DNA of 64,000 nucleotides from Kitasatospora phosalacinea (GTDB lineage Bacteria > Actinomycetota > Actinomycetes > Streptomycetales > Streptomycetaceae): positions 1 through 64,000 of the forward strand of contig NZ_BSSA01000021.1 in the NCBI RefSeq assembly GCF_030268885.1, given 5' to 3'. A program made the position numbers and the translations under genes. Of the stretch, positions 42,287 to 50,309 are shown piece after piece. The notes under the pieces were generated by a model that worked only from the letters and a program-made list of their open reading frames with translations, was not told the DNA's origin and did no database searches. The first letter of the stretch is position 1. Every line of letters begins with the position of its first letter.

Positions 42287-42541
42287 GCCGCGGCTCGCTC
42301 GGTCGGGGGGTGCTCGGACTACCTGTGAGTGGTCCGTACGATAGGTCACCGTGTCCGTTCACCGGGAACGCGGCCGGTCGCCGACCGGGCCGGACGGTGG
42401 CCCTCCGGGGCGGTCCGGACACGGTTCGGTGAAGGTTGGGGGCGCCGTCGCAACCGTTGGGGCGGGGCGGCTGTCCTTAACCGGTGAGGCCCTCGACGTG
42501 TCCGGTGCCCCGGCGTGCGTGCGACGACCCGAAGGAGCGCA

Positions 42542-43924
42542 GTGGAGTCAGCCCAGGCCGAGAAGGCCGGTGGCGCGGAGCCGTCGGTGCCGTCGGCGCC
42601 GCCGTCGTCCCGGGCCGGCGCCGGTGCCGCGACCAGCCGCCGTCCGCTGTGGGCGCTGGCCGCCGGCTGGGTGGCGACCCGGACGCTGATCGTCCTGATG
42701 GTCGCCGGCGTGCTGCGGATCGCCGACACCGACGTGACCACCGACATCTCGGTGATCTACCACAGCTGGTACGAGGTGCTGCGCACCGGCACGTTCCCGC
42801 TGGACGACGTGACCTGGCAGTACCCGCCGGGCGCGGCGCTGGTGATCCTGGCGCCGGGACTGCTGCCCTGGTCGTACCTGGTCTCGTTCTTCGTGATCTG
42901 CGGCGTGGTGGACGCGGCCGCGATGGCGCTGCTGATGCGCGCGGGCAGCCGCCGGGGCCGCAGCTACCTGGGCGGCTGGTACTGGGTGGTGGGCGTGCCG
43001 CTGCTCGGGCCGACGGTGTACTGCCGGTACGACATCATCGTGACCGCGCTGGCGGTGGCGGGCCTGCTGGTGATGATGCGCCGCCCGGCGCTCAGCGGGG
43101 TGCTGCTGGGCCTGGGCGGGATGGTGAAGGTGTGGCCGCTGCTGGCGCTGATCGGTTCGCCGCGCGGTCGGCGGACCAGGCGGGCGTGGACCTCGGCGGT
43201 GGCGTCCGCGGCGGCGCTGGGCTTCCTGCTGACGGCGGGGATGAACGGGGCGTTCGAGTTCCTGAAGTTCCAGTCGGAGCGCGGCATCGAGATCGAGTCG
43301 GTGGGCGCGCTGCCGCTGCACTTCGCGAAGCTGGCGGGGGCCTGGAACGGCACCGTGACGATGAACTACGGCTCGGTGGAGTTCCTGGGCCCGTGGGTGC
43401 CGGTGATCACCAAGGTGATGATGGGGCTGTCGGTGGCGGGCTTCGGCTGGCTGCTGGTGTGGCGGCTGCGGGCGGCCCGCTGGACGTCGGCGACCACCTT
43501 CGACGCGGCGCTGTGCGCGCTGCTGGTCTTCACCGCGACCAGCCGGGTGATCTCCCCGCAGTACATGATCTGGGTGGTCGGCCTGTCGGCGGTGTGCCTG
43601 ACGGTGCGCGGCAGCAGCCAGCGTCCGGTGGCGGTGCTGGTGCTGGTCACGGCGGTGCTGACCACCATGGAGTTCCCGGTCATGTTCGGTGCGGTGAACC
43701 GCAGCGAGCTGGGCGGCGTGCTGGTGCTGACCGCCCGCAACCTGCTGCTGGTGGTGACCACGGTGGTCTCGGCGCACCGGCTGTGGCGCTCCACCCGGCG
43801 GCGGGAGGCGCTGACCACGGTGGTGCTGCCGGCCGAGCAGGTCGCCCCGTCGTACCCGGTGCGTCCGGGCATCGCCTACGAGCAGGACCTGCTGGACGAC
43901 CTGACCCCGGCGGACCGTGCCTGA
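42542..43924 (+). CDS. GT87 polytopic mannosyltransferase
   Basis: A 460-residue GT-C protein with 10 or more membrane helices. The first external loop has the acidic IADTDVTTDISVIYHSWYEVL and DDVTWQYPPGAAL typical of the DUF2029/GT87 family, which uses polyprenyl-phosphate mannose in lipoglycan synthesis. YCRYDIIVTALA and a KVWPLL loop follow. GTG 42542 has AAGGAG 4-5 nt upstream. It is divergent from the PimB'-like gene, consistent with a shared phosphatidylinositol-mannoside pathway. Confidence 0.88.
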   Translation: MESAQAEKAGGAEPSVPSAPPSSRAGAGAATSRRPLWALAAGWVATRTLIVLMVAGVLRIADTDVTTDISVIYHSWYEVLRTGTFPLDDVTWQYPPGAALVILAPGLLPWSYLVSFFVICGVVDAAAMALLMRAGSRRGRSYLGGWYWVVGVPLLGPTVYCRYDIIVTALAVAGLLVMMRRPALSGVLLGLGGMVKVWPLLALIGSPRGRRTRRAWTSAVASAAALGFLLTAGMNGAFEFLKFQSERGIEIESVGALPLHFAKLAGAWNGTVTMNYGSVEFLGPWVPVITKVMMGLSVAGFGWLLVWRLRAARWTSATTFDAALCALLVFTATSRVISPQYMIWVVGLSAVCLTVRGSSQRPVAVLVLVTAVLTTMEFPVMFGAVNRSELGGVLVLTARNLLLVVTTVVSAHRLWRSTRRREALTTVVLPAEQVAPSYPVRPGIAYEQDLLDDLTPADRA

Positions 43925-43940
43925 TCCGGCAAGCCTTTCC

Positions 43941-43964
43941 TGCAACTTTCTGAAAGCCCTTGCA
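43941..43964 (+). promoter_or_regulatory. Operator-like dyad before the PfkB kinase
   Basis: An AT-richer dyad containing CTTTC-T-GAAAG and outer TGCAA/TTGCA halves lies 32 bases before the PfkB-kinase ATG. TTGCA-type halves occur in LacI/MalR-like operators of streptomycetes, so sugar-responsive control is plausible. Confidence 0.5.
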
Positions 43965-43995
43965 GGGCGGGGTTCCGGCCTGCCACCATCGCCGG

Positions 43996-44901
43996 ATGAT
44001 CGACTACGACATCCTGATCGTCGGCGGCGTCGGCGTGGACACCATCGTGCGGGTGGACCGGCTGGAGGTCCCGCCCGGCCGCGACTCGATCGGCGTCCCC
44101 CCGGTGCTGGACTACCCGGCGCACACCGGCAACGGCGTGGCCCTGGCCTGCCTGGCGCTCGGCCTGCGCACCAAGTTCGCCGACTTCCTCGGCGACGACC
44201 CGCAGGGCGCCCTGGTGCTGGCCGAGTACGCCCGCCGCGGCCTGGACTTCAGCCACCTGCCCGCCCCCGCGGGCACCCCGCGCAGCGTCAACCTGGTCGA
44301 CCGGGACGGCCTGCGGTTCTCCTTCTACGACGGCCGCCACCCGGCGGACGCCCGGCTGCCGCGCGAGTTCTGGCTGCCGCTGCTGGAGCGCTCCGCGCAC
44401 GTCCACCTGTCGATCACGGGCGTCAACCGGGACATGTACCCGGACATCGAGCGCCTGGGCCGCAGCAGCTCCACCGACCTGCACGCCTGGGACGGCGTCA
44501 ACGAGCACCACCTGCACTACGCGCTCCGCTCGGACGTGGTGTTCCTCTCCGCCGCGGGCCTGGCGAACCGCCCGGAGGCGGCGATGCGCGCGGTGCTGGC
44601 GCAGGGCCGGGCCGAGCTGGTGGTGGCCACCGCGGGCGCGGACGGCGCCTTCCTGCTGACCCGCGGGGACGACGCGCCCCGGCACTTCCCGACCGTCGAC
44701 CCGGGCGCGCCGGTGGTGGACAGCAACGGCGCGGGCGACGCCTTCGTCGCCGGGTTCCTGCACCGGCGGCTGGCGGGCCGCCCGGTGGAGGAGTGCATGC
44801 GGGCCGGGGCGGTCGCCGGGGCGTACACCTGCACCGTCGCGGGCACCCACACCGCGTTCCTGGACGCCGCGGGCCTGGAGCGGGCGCTCGGCGGCTCCTG
44901 A
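43996..44901 (+). CDS. PfkB-family carbohydrate kinase
   Basis: A 301-residue ribokinase-fold protein: ILIVGGVGVDTIVRVDRLEVPPG at the N-terminus, HTGNGVALACLALGL substrate motif, and the anion-hole/catalytic segment VDSNGAGDAFVAGFL. It could phosphorylate ribose, fructose or a nucleoside; substrate unknown. ATG 43996 fits homology although the ribosome site is weak. The operator-like dyad upstream suggests induction by its sugar. Confidence 0.9.
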   Translation: MIDYDILIVGGVGVDTIVRVDRLEVPPGRDSIGVPPVLDYPAHTGNGVALACLALGLRTKFADFLGDDPQGALVLAEYARRGLDFSHLPAPAGTPRSVNLVDRDGLRFSFYDGRHPADARLPREFWLPLLERSAHVHLSITGVNRDMYPDIERLGRSSSTDLHAWDGVNEHHLHYALRSDVVFLSAAGLANRPEAAMRAVLAQGRAELVVATAGADGAFLLTRGDDAPRHFPTVDPGAPVVDSNGAGDAFVAGFLHRRLAGRPVEECMRAGAVAGAYTCTVAGTHTAFLDAAGLERALGGS

Positions 44902-44910
44902 GCGCCCGGT

Positions 44911-46209
44911 TCACTCCCGGAGCCTGGCCACCTCGGTGATCCAGGTCTTGGTGAACTCCGTCACGCCGATCCCGAGCTGGGCCCTCATCGCGCGCTCCAG
45001 CCCGCCCTCGCCGAAGGCCCCGACGGTGCGGTAGAGCGCCACCAGCCGGTCCTGCCCGTAGCGGCGGGCGATCAGGTCGCAGGCCATCCAGGCCAGCTCG
45101 TACGCCTGGGCGATGCCCGCCGCCCCGGCCGTGAACGCCTCGTCGGCGGGCAGCGCGGCGGGCGTCCGCCCGGCCTGGACGTCCTTGGCGAGCTCGGGGG
45201 CGATCTGCCGGGCGGTGCGCCCGGTGCCCAGGTAGCCGGTGTAGTCGGCGACGCCCTCGGAGAGCCACAGCGGCGTCCAGGACCTGGTGTCGGCCCGGGT
45301 GGCGACGTGGGTGGCCTCGTGGGTGACGACCACCCGGCGGCCGAGCTCGCTGAGCTGCCGGTAGGCGTCGGGGTTGACCACGATCCGGTCGGCGGGGGTG
45401 TGCACGGGGGCGCCGCCGACCGCCAGGGTGACCGCGGCTATGCCCTGGTAGGCGTCCGCGGAGACATCCATCCGGCGGGCGAACTGCTGCTCGGTGAGCG
45501 GCAGTTCGAGCAGCAGCCGGGCCCCGGACGGGCCCCAGACCGCCTCCACCGCGGGCATCGCGCGGTCGGCGAGCTCGGCCAGCGCGGTCAGCTCGGCGCC
45601 GTCGCCGAGGCCGAGCACCAGGCTGTGCCTGCCCTCCACCGTCCGGACGGTGCCCAGGTCCCAGGGCGCGGCGGCGCCGGTCGGCGTCTCCCGGGCCACC
45701 CGCCACCCGGCCGGCTCGCGCACCAGCTCGACCTGCCGCTCCAGCAGCGCCGGGTAGTCGTCCACGCCGCCGAGCCGGTAGCCGAGCTCGACGCCGACGG
45801 TGAACCGGTCCGCGTCGGCGGGCGGCTCGACGAAGCCGGTCAGCCGCAGCGCGTACTCGGTGAGGCGCAGCCCGGCGGTGCGGGTCAGCAGGTCGCGGTC
45901 GGCCTCCTCGGAGCCCGCCGCGGAGACGGCGAGCAGCCCGGCGGTGTCCCGCGCGGCGACGGCCCGGCCGCGCCGGGCGAGCAGCTGCTCGACGGTCTCC
46001 CGCAGCCCGGGGGCCGCCGGGCGGCCGCCGGGCGCGGGCCCGGCCGCGGGGGCCGGGCGGGCGGGCGCGGCCTGGGGCAGCGACAGCTGGGCGGCCCCGG
46101 CGGCGGCCAGCAGCAGGGCGGCGCGCCGGGACAGCGGGGCACCGGCCCGCGGCGGCGGCCCGGCGGCCGGCGGCAGGTCGGTGACCAGGGGTTCGTCGAC
46201 GAGGCTCAG
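44911..46209 (-). CDS. Secreted HExxH metalloprotease-like protein, probable CTG start
   Basis: About 432 residues: short N-terminus, Tat/Sec-like hydrophobic stretch (RRAALLLAAAGAAQLSLPQA), a Pro/Ala linker, an NTF2-like middle (RDTAGLLAVSAAG, FTVGVELGYRLGG) and a C-terminal zinc-protease-like domain with HEATH (H297, E298, H301) followed by LWLSEGVADYTG. No ATG, GTG or TTG is in frame near the start; a CTG at 46209 overlaps the upstream stop as CTGA, where ATGA or GTGA would be usual. It is translationally coupled to the NlpC/P60 gene upstream. Confidence 0.75.
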   Translation of the reverse strand: MSLVDEPLVTDLPPAAGPPPRAGAPLSRRAALLLAAAGAAQLSLPQAAPARPAPAAGPAPGGRPAAPGLRETVEQLLARRGRAVAARDTAGLLAVSAAGSEEADRDLLTRTAGLRLTEYALRLTGFVEPPADADRFTVGVELGYRLGGVDDYPALLERQVELVREPAGWRVARETPTGAAAPWDLGTVRTVEGRHSLVLGLGDGAELTALAELADRAMPAVEAVWGPSGARLLLELPLTEQQFARRMDVSADAYQGIAAVTLAVGGAPVHTPADRIVVNPDAYRQLSELGRRVVVTHEATHVATRADTRSWTPLWLSEGVADYTGYLGTGRTARQIAPELAKDVQAGRTPAALPADEAFTAGAAGIAQAYELAWMACDLIARRYGQDRLVALYRTVGAFGEGGLERAMRAQLGIGVTEFTKTWITEVARLRE

Positions 46210-47267
46210 ACCCGCACCACCGTGTTGACCGGCATCGCGCTGACGCTCTCGTAGCGGACCCGGGCGCCGGGGTAGGGCGCGTGCACGACGACGCCCCCGC
46301 CGGCGTACATGCCGACGTGGTGCCTGTCGTTGTAGAAGATCACCAGGTCTCCGGGCCGGGCGTCGGCGAGGCTCACCCGCCGGCCGGCCGAAGCCTGCGC
46401 CTGCGAGGTCCGCGGCAGGGTCACTCCGGCCTGCCGCCACGACCAGTACATCAGACCGGAGCAGTCGAAGGTGCCGGGGCCGGTGGATCCGTAGACGTAG
46501 GGGGAGCCGATCTTGGAGATCGCGGCGGCCAGCGCGGCGGCGGCCCGGTCGGAGGAGGGCGGCTGGTTGCCCAGGTCGATCCGGTCGGTGCCGCGGGTGG
46601 CGCGCTGCCTGGCCTCCCGGGCGTCGTCGGCGACCATCCTGGCCCGCTCGGCGGGGGCGAGGCCGTTCAGCAGCTGCTGCGCCCTGGCCAGCCGTTCGCG
46701 GACCTCCTCCTTGGCGGCGGCCAGCTGCTGCCGGGCCTGTTCCAGCTCGGCGAGCTTGGCCCCGGCCTCGTGCCGCCGCTCGTCGAGCCGCCGCTGGTGC
46801 TCGGCGAGCTCGCGCAGGCGGTCGCCCTGCCGGACGGTGGCCTGTTCGAGCGAGCGGGCGCCGGACAGGTACCCGGCCGGGTCCTGGTCGAACATCAGGC
46901 GGACGGTGGGGTCCAGGCCCTGGCTGCGGTACTGGGCGGCGGCGACGGCGGCCAGGTCGCCGCGCATCCGGTTGAGCTCCTCCTGCCCGGCGGCGACCTG
47001 GTCCTGCAGGGAGCCGGCCTCGGCCTGCAGCCGCTTCTGCTGCTCCTGGGCGGCGTTGTACTTCTCCGAGGCCCGCTCGGCCTCCTCGTAGAGCTGGTCG
47101 ACCTGCTGCTTGACCTCGCTGCGGTTCGCCGGGTCGGCCGGGCTGAGCGGGGCGGCGGCGGCCCCGCCCACGGTCAGTCCGAGCGCGCTGGTGGCCGCGG
47201 CGGTGAGCGCCAGGGCCCGGGCGAGGCGCTGGACGCCGGGCAGTGGGGTGCGACGGTGCACGGACAC
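46206..47267 (-). CDS. Secreted NlpC/P60 peptidoglycan hydrolase 1
   Basis: A 353-residue exported hydrolase: signal peptide ending near GGAAAAP, a long coiled coil (about 45-215) and a C-terminal NlpC/P60 D,L-endopeptidase with catalytic Cys in FDCSGLMYWSW, His in HHVGMYAGGG and the third residue in VVVHAPYPG. The coiled coil is the autoinhibitory or localisation arm seen in RipA-like and Streptomyces NLP proteins. One of three paralogues in tandem here. Confidence 0.93.
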   Translation of the reverse strand: MSVHRRTPLPGVQRLARALALTAAATSALGLTVGGAAAAPLSPADPANRSEVKQQVDQLYEEAERASEKYNAAQEQQKRLQAEAGSLQDQVAAGQEELNRMRGDLAAVAAAQYRSQGLDPTVRLMFDQDPAGYLSGARSLEQATVRQGDRLRELAEHQRRLDERRHEAGAKLAELEQARQQLAAAKEEVRERLARAQQLLNGLAPAERARMVADDAREARQRATRGTDRIDLGNQPPSSDRAAAALAAAISKIGSPYVYGSTGPGTFDCSGLMYWSWRQAGVTLPRTSQAQASAGRRVSLADARPGDLVIFYNDRHHVGMYAGGGVVVHAPYPGARVRYESVSAMPVNTVVRV

Positions 47268-47427
47268 GTGCGACGGCTCCGTTCTGCGGCCGGCCTCCGC
47301 CGCCGTCCGCGGTCGGACGGCCGTCCTCGCGGGGGCCCGGGGGCAGAGGTTAGCGAGTCGGATCGATCCAGTCCAAACCCTGACAGCACCGAATATTTGA
47401 CCGCGAATCGGACAGTCGGACGAGAGC

Positions 47428-47457
47428 GGCCCGGCACCCCGTGCGGGGTACCGGGCC
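47428..47457 (-). terminator. Terminator after NlpC/P60 hydrolase 2
   Basis: A 14-bp stem with one mismatch and a minimal loop (47428-47441 with 47444-47457), directly downstream of the stop at 47476. Confidence 0.75.
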
Positions 47458-47475
47458 GGGGGCTCGGACGGGCCG

Positions 47476-48546
47476 TCAGATCCGGACGATCCGGTTGATC
47501 GGCATGGCCGTCGCCGACTCGTAGCGGACCTGCGCGCCGGTGTGCGGGGCGTGGATGATCTGCCCGTTGCCGACGTACATGCCGACGTGGTGCTGGTCGC
47601 CGTAGTAGATGATCAGGTCGCCCGGTCGGGCGTTGGCGATGTCGGTGCCCAGGCTGGTGCCCGCCCCGGCCTGCGCCTGCGAGGTGCGCGGGATGGACAC
47701 CCCGGCCTGCTTGTAGGCCCACTGCATCAGGCCGGAGCAGTCGAAGGTGGACGGCCCGGCCGCGCCGTACGAGTACCAGCTGCCCAGCTTGGAGACCGCC
47801 GCGCCGACCGCGTTGCCCGCGAAGTTGGAGGACGCCGGGGCGTTCAGCTCCACCCGGACGGTGTCGCGGGAGGCCCGCTGCGCGGTCTCGGCCTTCGCCT
47901 TGGCGTCCGCGGCGGCCTTGGCCTCGGCGGCGGCGAGCTGCTCGCGCTCCTGCTGGGTCAGCGTGTTGAGCAGGTCCTGCGCCTTGGCCAGCTTCGCCTT
48001 GACCTCCTCCTTGTCCGCCTGCAGGGACTTGGTGGTGGCGTCCAGCTCGGCGAGCTTGGCCTCCGCCTCCTTGCGCTGGGCGTCGAGCTTGGCCTGCTCG
48101 TCCTTGAAGGTCCTGAGCAGGTCGGCCTGGGTGGAGCCGACCGCGTTCATGGTGCCGGCCTGGCCGAGGAAGGCGTCCGGGCTGCTGGAGAGCATCAGCT
48201 GCATGGTCTGCGGCATGTTGCCGGTGCGGTACTGCTCGGCGGCGATGCCGGCCAGGCCCTCCTGGGCGGTGGTCACCTGGTCCTGCTGCCGGGCGAGCTG
48301 GTCCTGCAGTTGGCCGACCTGCTTCTGCAGCTCCTGCTGCTTCTCGACGGAGGCGTTGAGCGCCTCGGTCTTGACCTCGGCCTCTTCGTTGAGCTGGTCG
48401 ACCTGCTGCTTGACCTGGTCCTTGGTCGGCGCGGGGTCGGCGTGCGCCCCGCCCTGGGCGGACAGCGCCACGGCAGCGGCGGCGGTGGCAGTGAGAATCG
48501 AGACCCGGGCACGGCCGACGGGCTTGGGACGGCGATGGGACGCCAC
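47476..48546 (-). CDS. Secreted NlpC/P60 peptidoglycan hydrolase 2, c-di-AMP riboswitch-controlled
   Basis: A 356-residue exported endopeptidase: ASHRRPKPVGRARVSILTATAA signal, coiled coil from about residue 35 to 225, and NlpC/P60 domain with FDCSGLMQWAYKQAG, HHVGMYVGNG and IIHAPHTG. GTG 48546 has AAGGAG 8 nt upstream; an ATG-equivalent start at 48570 would overlap the ribosome site. It is preceded by a ydaO-type riboswitch, linking wall hydrolysis to c-di-AMP and turgor signalling. Confidence 0.95.
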   Translation of the reverse strand: MASHRRPKPVGRARVSILTATAAAAVALSAQGGAHADPAPTKDQVKQQVDQLNEEAEVKTEALNASVEKQQELQKQVGQLQDQLARQQDQVTTAQEGLAGIAAEQYRTGNMPQTMQLMLSSSPDAFLGQAGTMNAVGSTQADLLRTFKDEQAKLDAQRKEAEAKLAELDATTKSLQADKEEVKAKLAKAQDLLNTLTQQEREQLAAAEAKAAADAKAKAETAQRASRDTVRVELNAPASSNFAGNAVGAAVSKLGSWYSYGAAGPSTFDCSGLMQWAYKQAGVSIPRTSQAQAGAGTSLGTDIANARPGDLIIYYGDQHHVGMYVGNGQIIHAPHTGAQVRYESATAMPINRIVRI

Positions 48547-48568
48547 GAAGGCGGACTCCTTCTTCCTC

Positions 48569-48775
48569 ACACCGCCTACCGGGTGAGCTGACGGGTTCGG
48601 GCCGGAAGAGATGCCCTACGGCGCCTCACCGACCGCGCGCGGCGGTCGACCTGGCGCCGATTCACCCCGGGGGAACGTGGTTCCCCGGCTCCGTTCGACA
48701 GCACCCCCGCAGGGGTATCCCCGTCAGCAGACCCGGTGTTGACGGTCTGCCCGCTGCGTCACGGACTCGGCGGCG
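48569..48775 (-). promoter_or_regulatory. c-di-AMP (ydaO-yuaA) riboswitch
   Basis: Read on the minus strand, the leader contains the ydaO core: GGGGAACC, GGGGTGAATC, TAGGGC...CTCTTCC, and the near-invariant CGAACCCGTCAGCTCACC followed by GGTAGGC. The 5' half is expanded by extra GC-rich stems. It ends about 20 bases before the NlpC/P60 GTG. In streptomycetes this class typically precedes cell-wall hydrolase genes and turns them off when c-di-AMP is high. The 5' boundary is approximate. Confidence 0.95.
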
Positions 48776-48827
48776 ACCTCCGCCGCCGCCCCCCTTGGGC
48801 GATCGACTCTGCGGTGGTCGAGGCAAG

Positions 48828-48857
48828 ACCCTAGTAACCGATCCGTGATCCGTTCAA
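48828..48857 (-). promoter_or_regulatory. Vegetative-type promoter of the riboswitch transcript
   Basis: TTGAAC (48852-48857) and TAGGGT (48828-48833) are separated by 18 bp on the minus strand, upstream of the riboswitch. The TACTAGGGTCT context recurs upstream of hydrolase 3. Confidence 0.65.
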
Positions 48858-48877
48858 ATCCTTGTCGGAAAAAAATC

Positions 48878-48890
48878 TGATTCTGAATCA
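48878..48890. promoter_or_regulatory. Perfect 13-bp palindrome upstream of the promoter
   Basis: TGATTCTGAATCA, a perfect dyad in an AT-rich stretch about 20 bp upstream of the -35 box. Candidate operator or activator site for the NlpC/P60 hydrolase 2 transcript. Confidence 0.45.
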
Positions 48891-49075
48891 CATCCCCCGG
48901 TAAATCTGACCGAACGTGATCAATTCATTACACGGAGCGTAGTAATTCTCATCATGTGGTCGAGAAACACCACGCCCGGACGTGTCGCAGATCACAGGGG
49001 GATCTCGACCCGGCCGGGCGTGTCACGATGCGTCAGTTGTCGCCCCGTGGGGCGTTTGTCCGGTTCGTCGGGCGG

Positions 49076-50113
49076 TCAGACCCGGCGGATGGTGGAGATC
49101 GGCAGGGTGTCGACCTTCATCGTCTTCACCACGTCACCGGTGCGCGGCGCGTGCACCACCAGACCGTTGCCGATGTACATGCCGACGTGGTGCCGGTCGC
49201 TGTAGTAGACGACCAGGTCGCCCGGCTGCGCGTTGTGCCAGTCGGTGCCCACGTTCACGCCGTAGCTGCCCTGCGACTGCGAGGTGCGCGGCAGCGAGAC
49301 GCCCGCCTGCTTGTACGCCCACACCATCAGGCCCGAGCAGTCGAAGGTGCTCGCCCCGGTGGCGCCCCAGACGTACGGCGAGCCCTGCTTGCCGAGCGCG
49401 GCCGCCACGGCGGTCGCCGCGTAGCCGCTGGCCTGCGGCAGCGTGCTCGGGTCCACCCGGGAGGAGCTGCGCGAGGCGCTGCCGCCGCCGCCCTGCAGGA
49501 TCGCGGCCCGGTCGGCGGCGCTCAGCTTGGCGAGCAGCTTCTGCGCCTCGGCGAGCTTGCTGTTCACGTCGTTCTTGGCGTCGTTGAGCGCCTGGGTCTG
49601 GCTGTCCAGCTCGCTGAGGACCTGCGCGGCCTCCTGCTTCTGCTGGTCCAGGCGGCGCTGCTGGTCCTTGAGCGACTTCAGCGTGTCGGCCTGGGTGCTG
49701 GCGGCCTGGTCGAAGGAGGACGCCTTGGTGAGGTACTGGTCCGGGTTGGAGGAGAGCATCAGCTGCATCGACGGGTCGACGCCGCCCTGCCGGTACTGGT
49801 CGGCGGCCACCGCCGAGAGCCCGGAGGCCAGCTCGGTCAACTGCTCCTGGCCGCGGGCCACCTGGTCCTGCAGGTCGGCGGCCTGCTTGCGCAGCTGGTC
49901 GGCCCGCTCCTTGGCGCCGTTGTACTTCTCGGCCGCCTGCTCCTGCTCCTCCAGCAGCTTGTCGACCTGCGCCTTGACCTCGTCCTTGTTCGGCTGGGCC
50001 GGGGCGGCGTGCGCGCTGGCCTGGGCCGTCAGGGCGACCGCGGTCGCGGCGGCGGCGGTGAACACGGAGATCCGCGCACGGCTCGGCTGCTTGGGACGGC
50101 GGTGGGAGGCCAA
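49076..50113 (-). CDS. Secreted NlpC/P60 peptidoglycan hydrolase 3
   Basis: A 345-residue exported endopeptidase with the same plan as its neighbours: ASHRRPKQPSRARISVFTAAAA signal, coiled coil, and NlpC/P60 domain with FDCSGLMVWAYKQAG, HHVGMYIGNG and VVHAPRTG. TTG 50113 has AAGGAG about 7 nt upstream, matching the start of hydrolase 2; a GTG at 50143 lacks one. No ydaO core is visible in its leader. Confidence 0.94.
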   Translation of the reverse strand: MASHRRPKQPSRARISVFTAAAATAVALTAQASAHAAPAQPNKDEVKAQVDKLLEEQEQAAEKYNGAKERADQLRKQAADLQDQVARGQEQLTELASGLSAVAADQYRQGGVDPSMQLMLSSNPDQYLTKASSFDQAASTQADTLKSLKDQQRRLDQQKQEAAQVLSELDSQTQALNDAKNDVNSKLAEAQKLLAKLSAADRAAILQGGGGSASRSSSRVDPSTLPQASGYAATAVAAALGKQGSPYVWGATGASTFDCSGLMVWAYKQAGVSLPRTSQSQGSYGVNVGTDWHNAQPGDLVVYYSDRHHVGMYIGNGLVVHAPRTGDVVKTMKVDTLPISTIRRV

Positions 50114-50182
50114 GGGGGTGCTCCTTCTTCCTGCTGGACTCACCCCAACGAGTGACAGTCCGGAATATAGGTTTGACGCCAG

Positions 50183-50212
50183 ACCCTAGTGAAGTCCCCA
50201 CCCCCGCGTCCA
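50183..50212 (-). promoter_or_regulatory. Candidate promoter of NlpC/P60 hydrolase 3
   Basis: TGGACG (50207-50212) and TAGGGT (50183-50188), 18 bp apart on the minus strand, about 70 bases before the TTG start; the CACTAGGGTCTGG context matches the promoter of hydrolase 2. Confidence 0.5.
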
Positions 50213-50309
50213 CTCCCGGGGGGCTTCCGGCCCACCCCGCACGACCCCCTTCACCGGACCGTCACACTCCGGTCGCCCGGCGGCCCGCTGACCCGGCCTC
50301 AGCCCCCGC

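Noticed and set aside
39075..42422. Very long minus-strand open frame of about 1,100 codons
   Set aside because: It is antisense to the fatty acid-CoA ligase for most of its length and its translation is Gly/Val/Arg/Asp/Glu-biased; the real gene on that strand is the glycosyltransferase ending at 41144.
46206..47475. A second c-di-AMP riboswitch before NlpC/P60 hydrolase 1
   Set aside because: The 208-base gap lacks the CGAACCCGTCAGCT core and contains the terminator of hydrolase 2.
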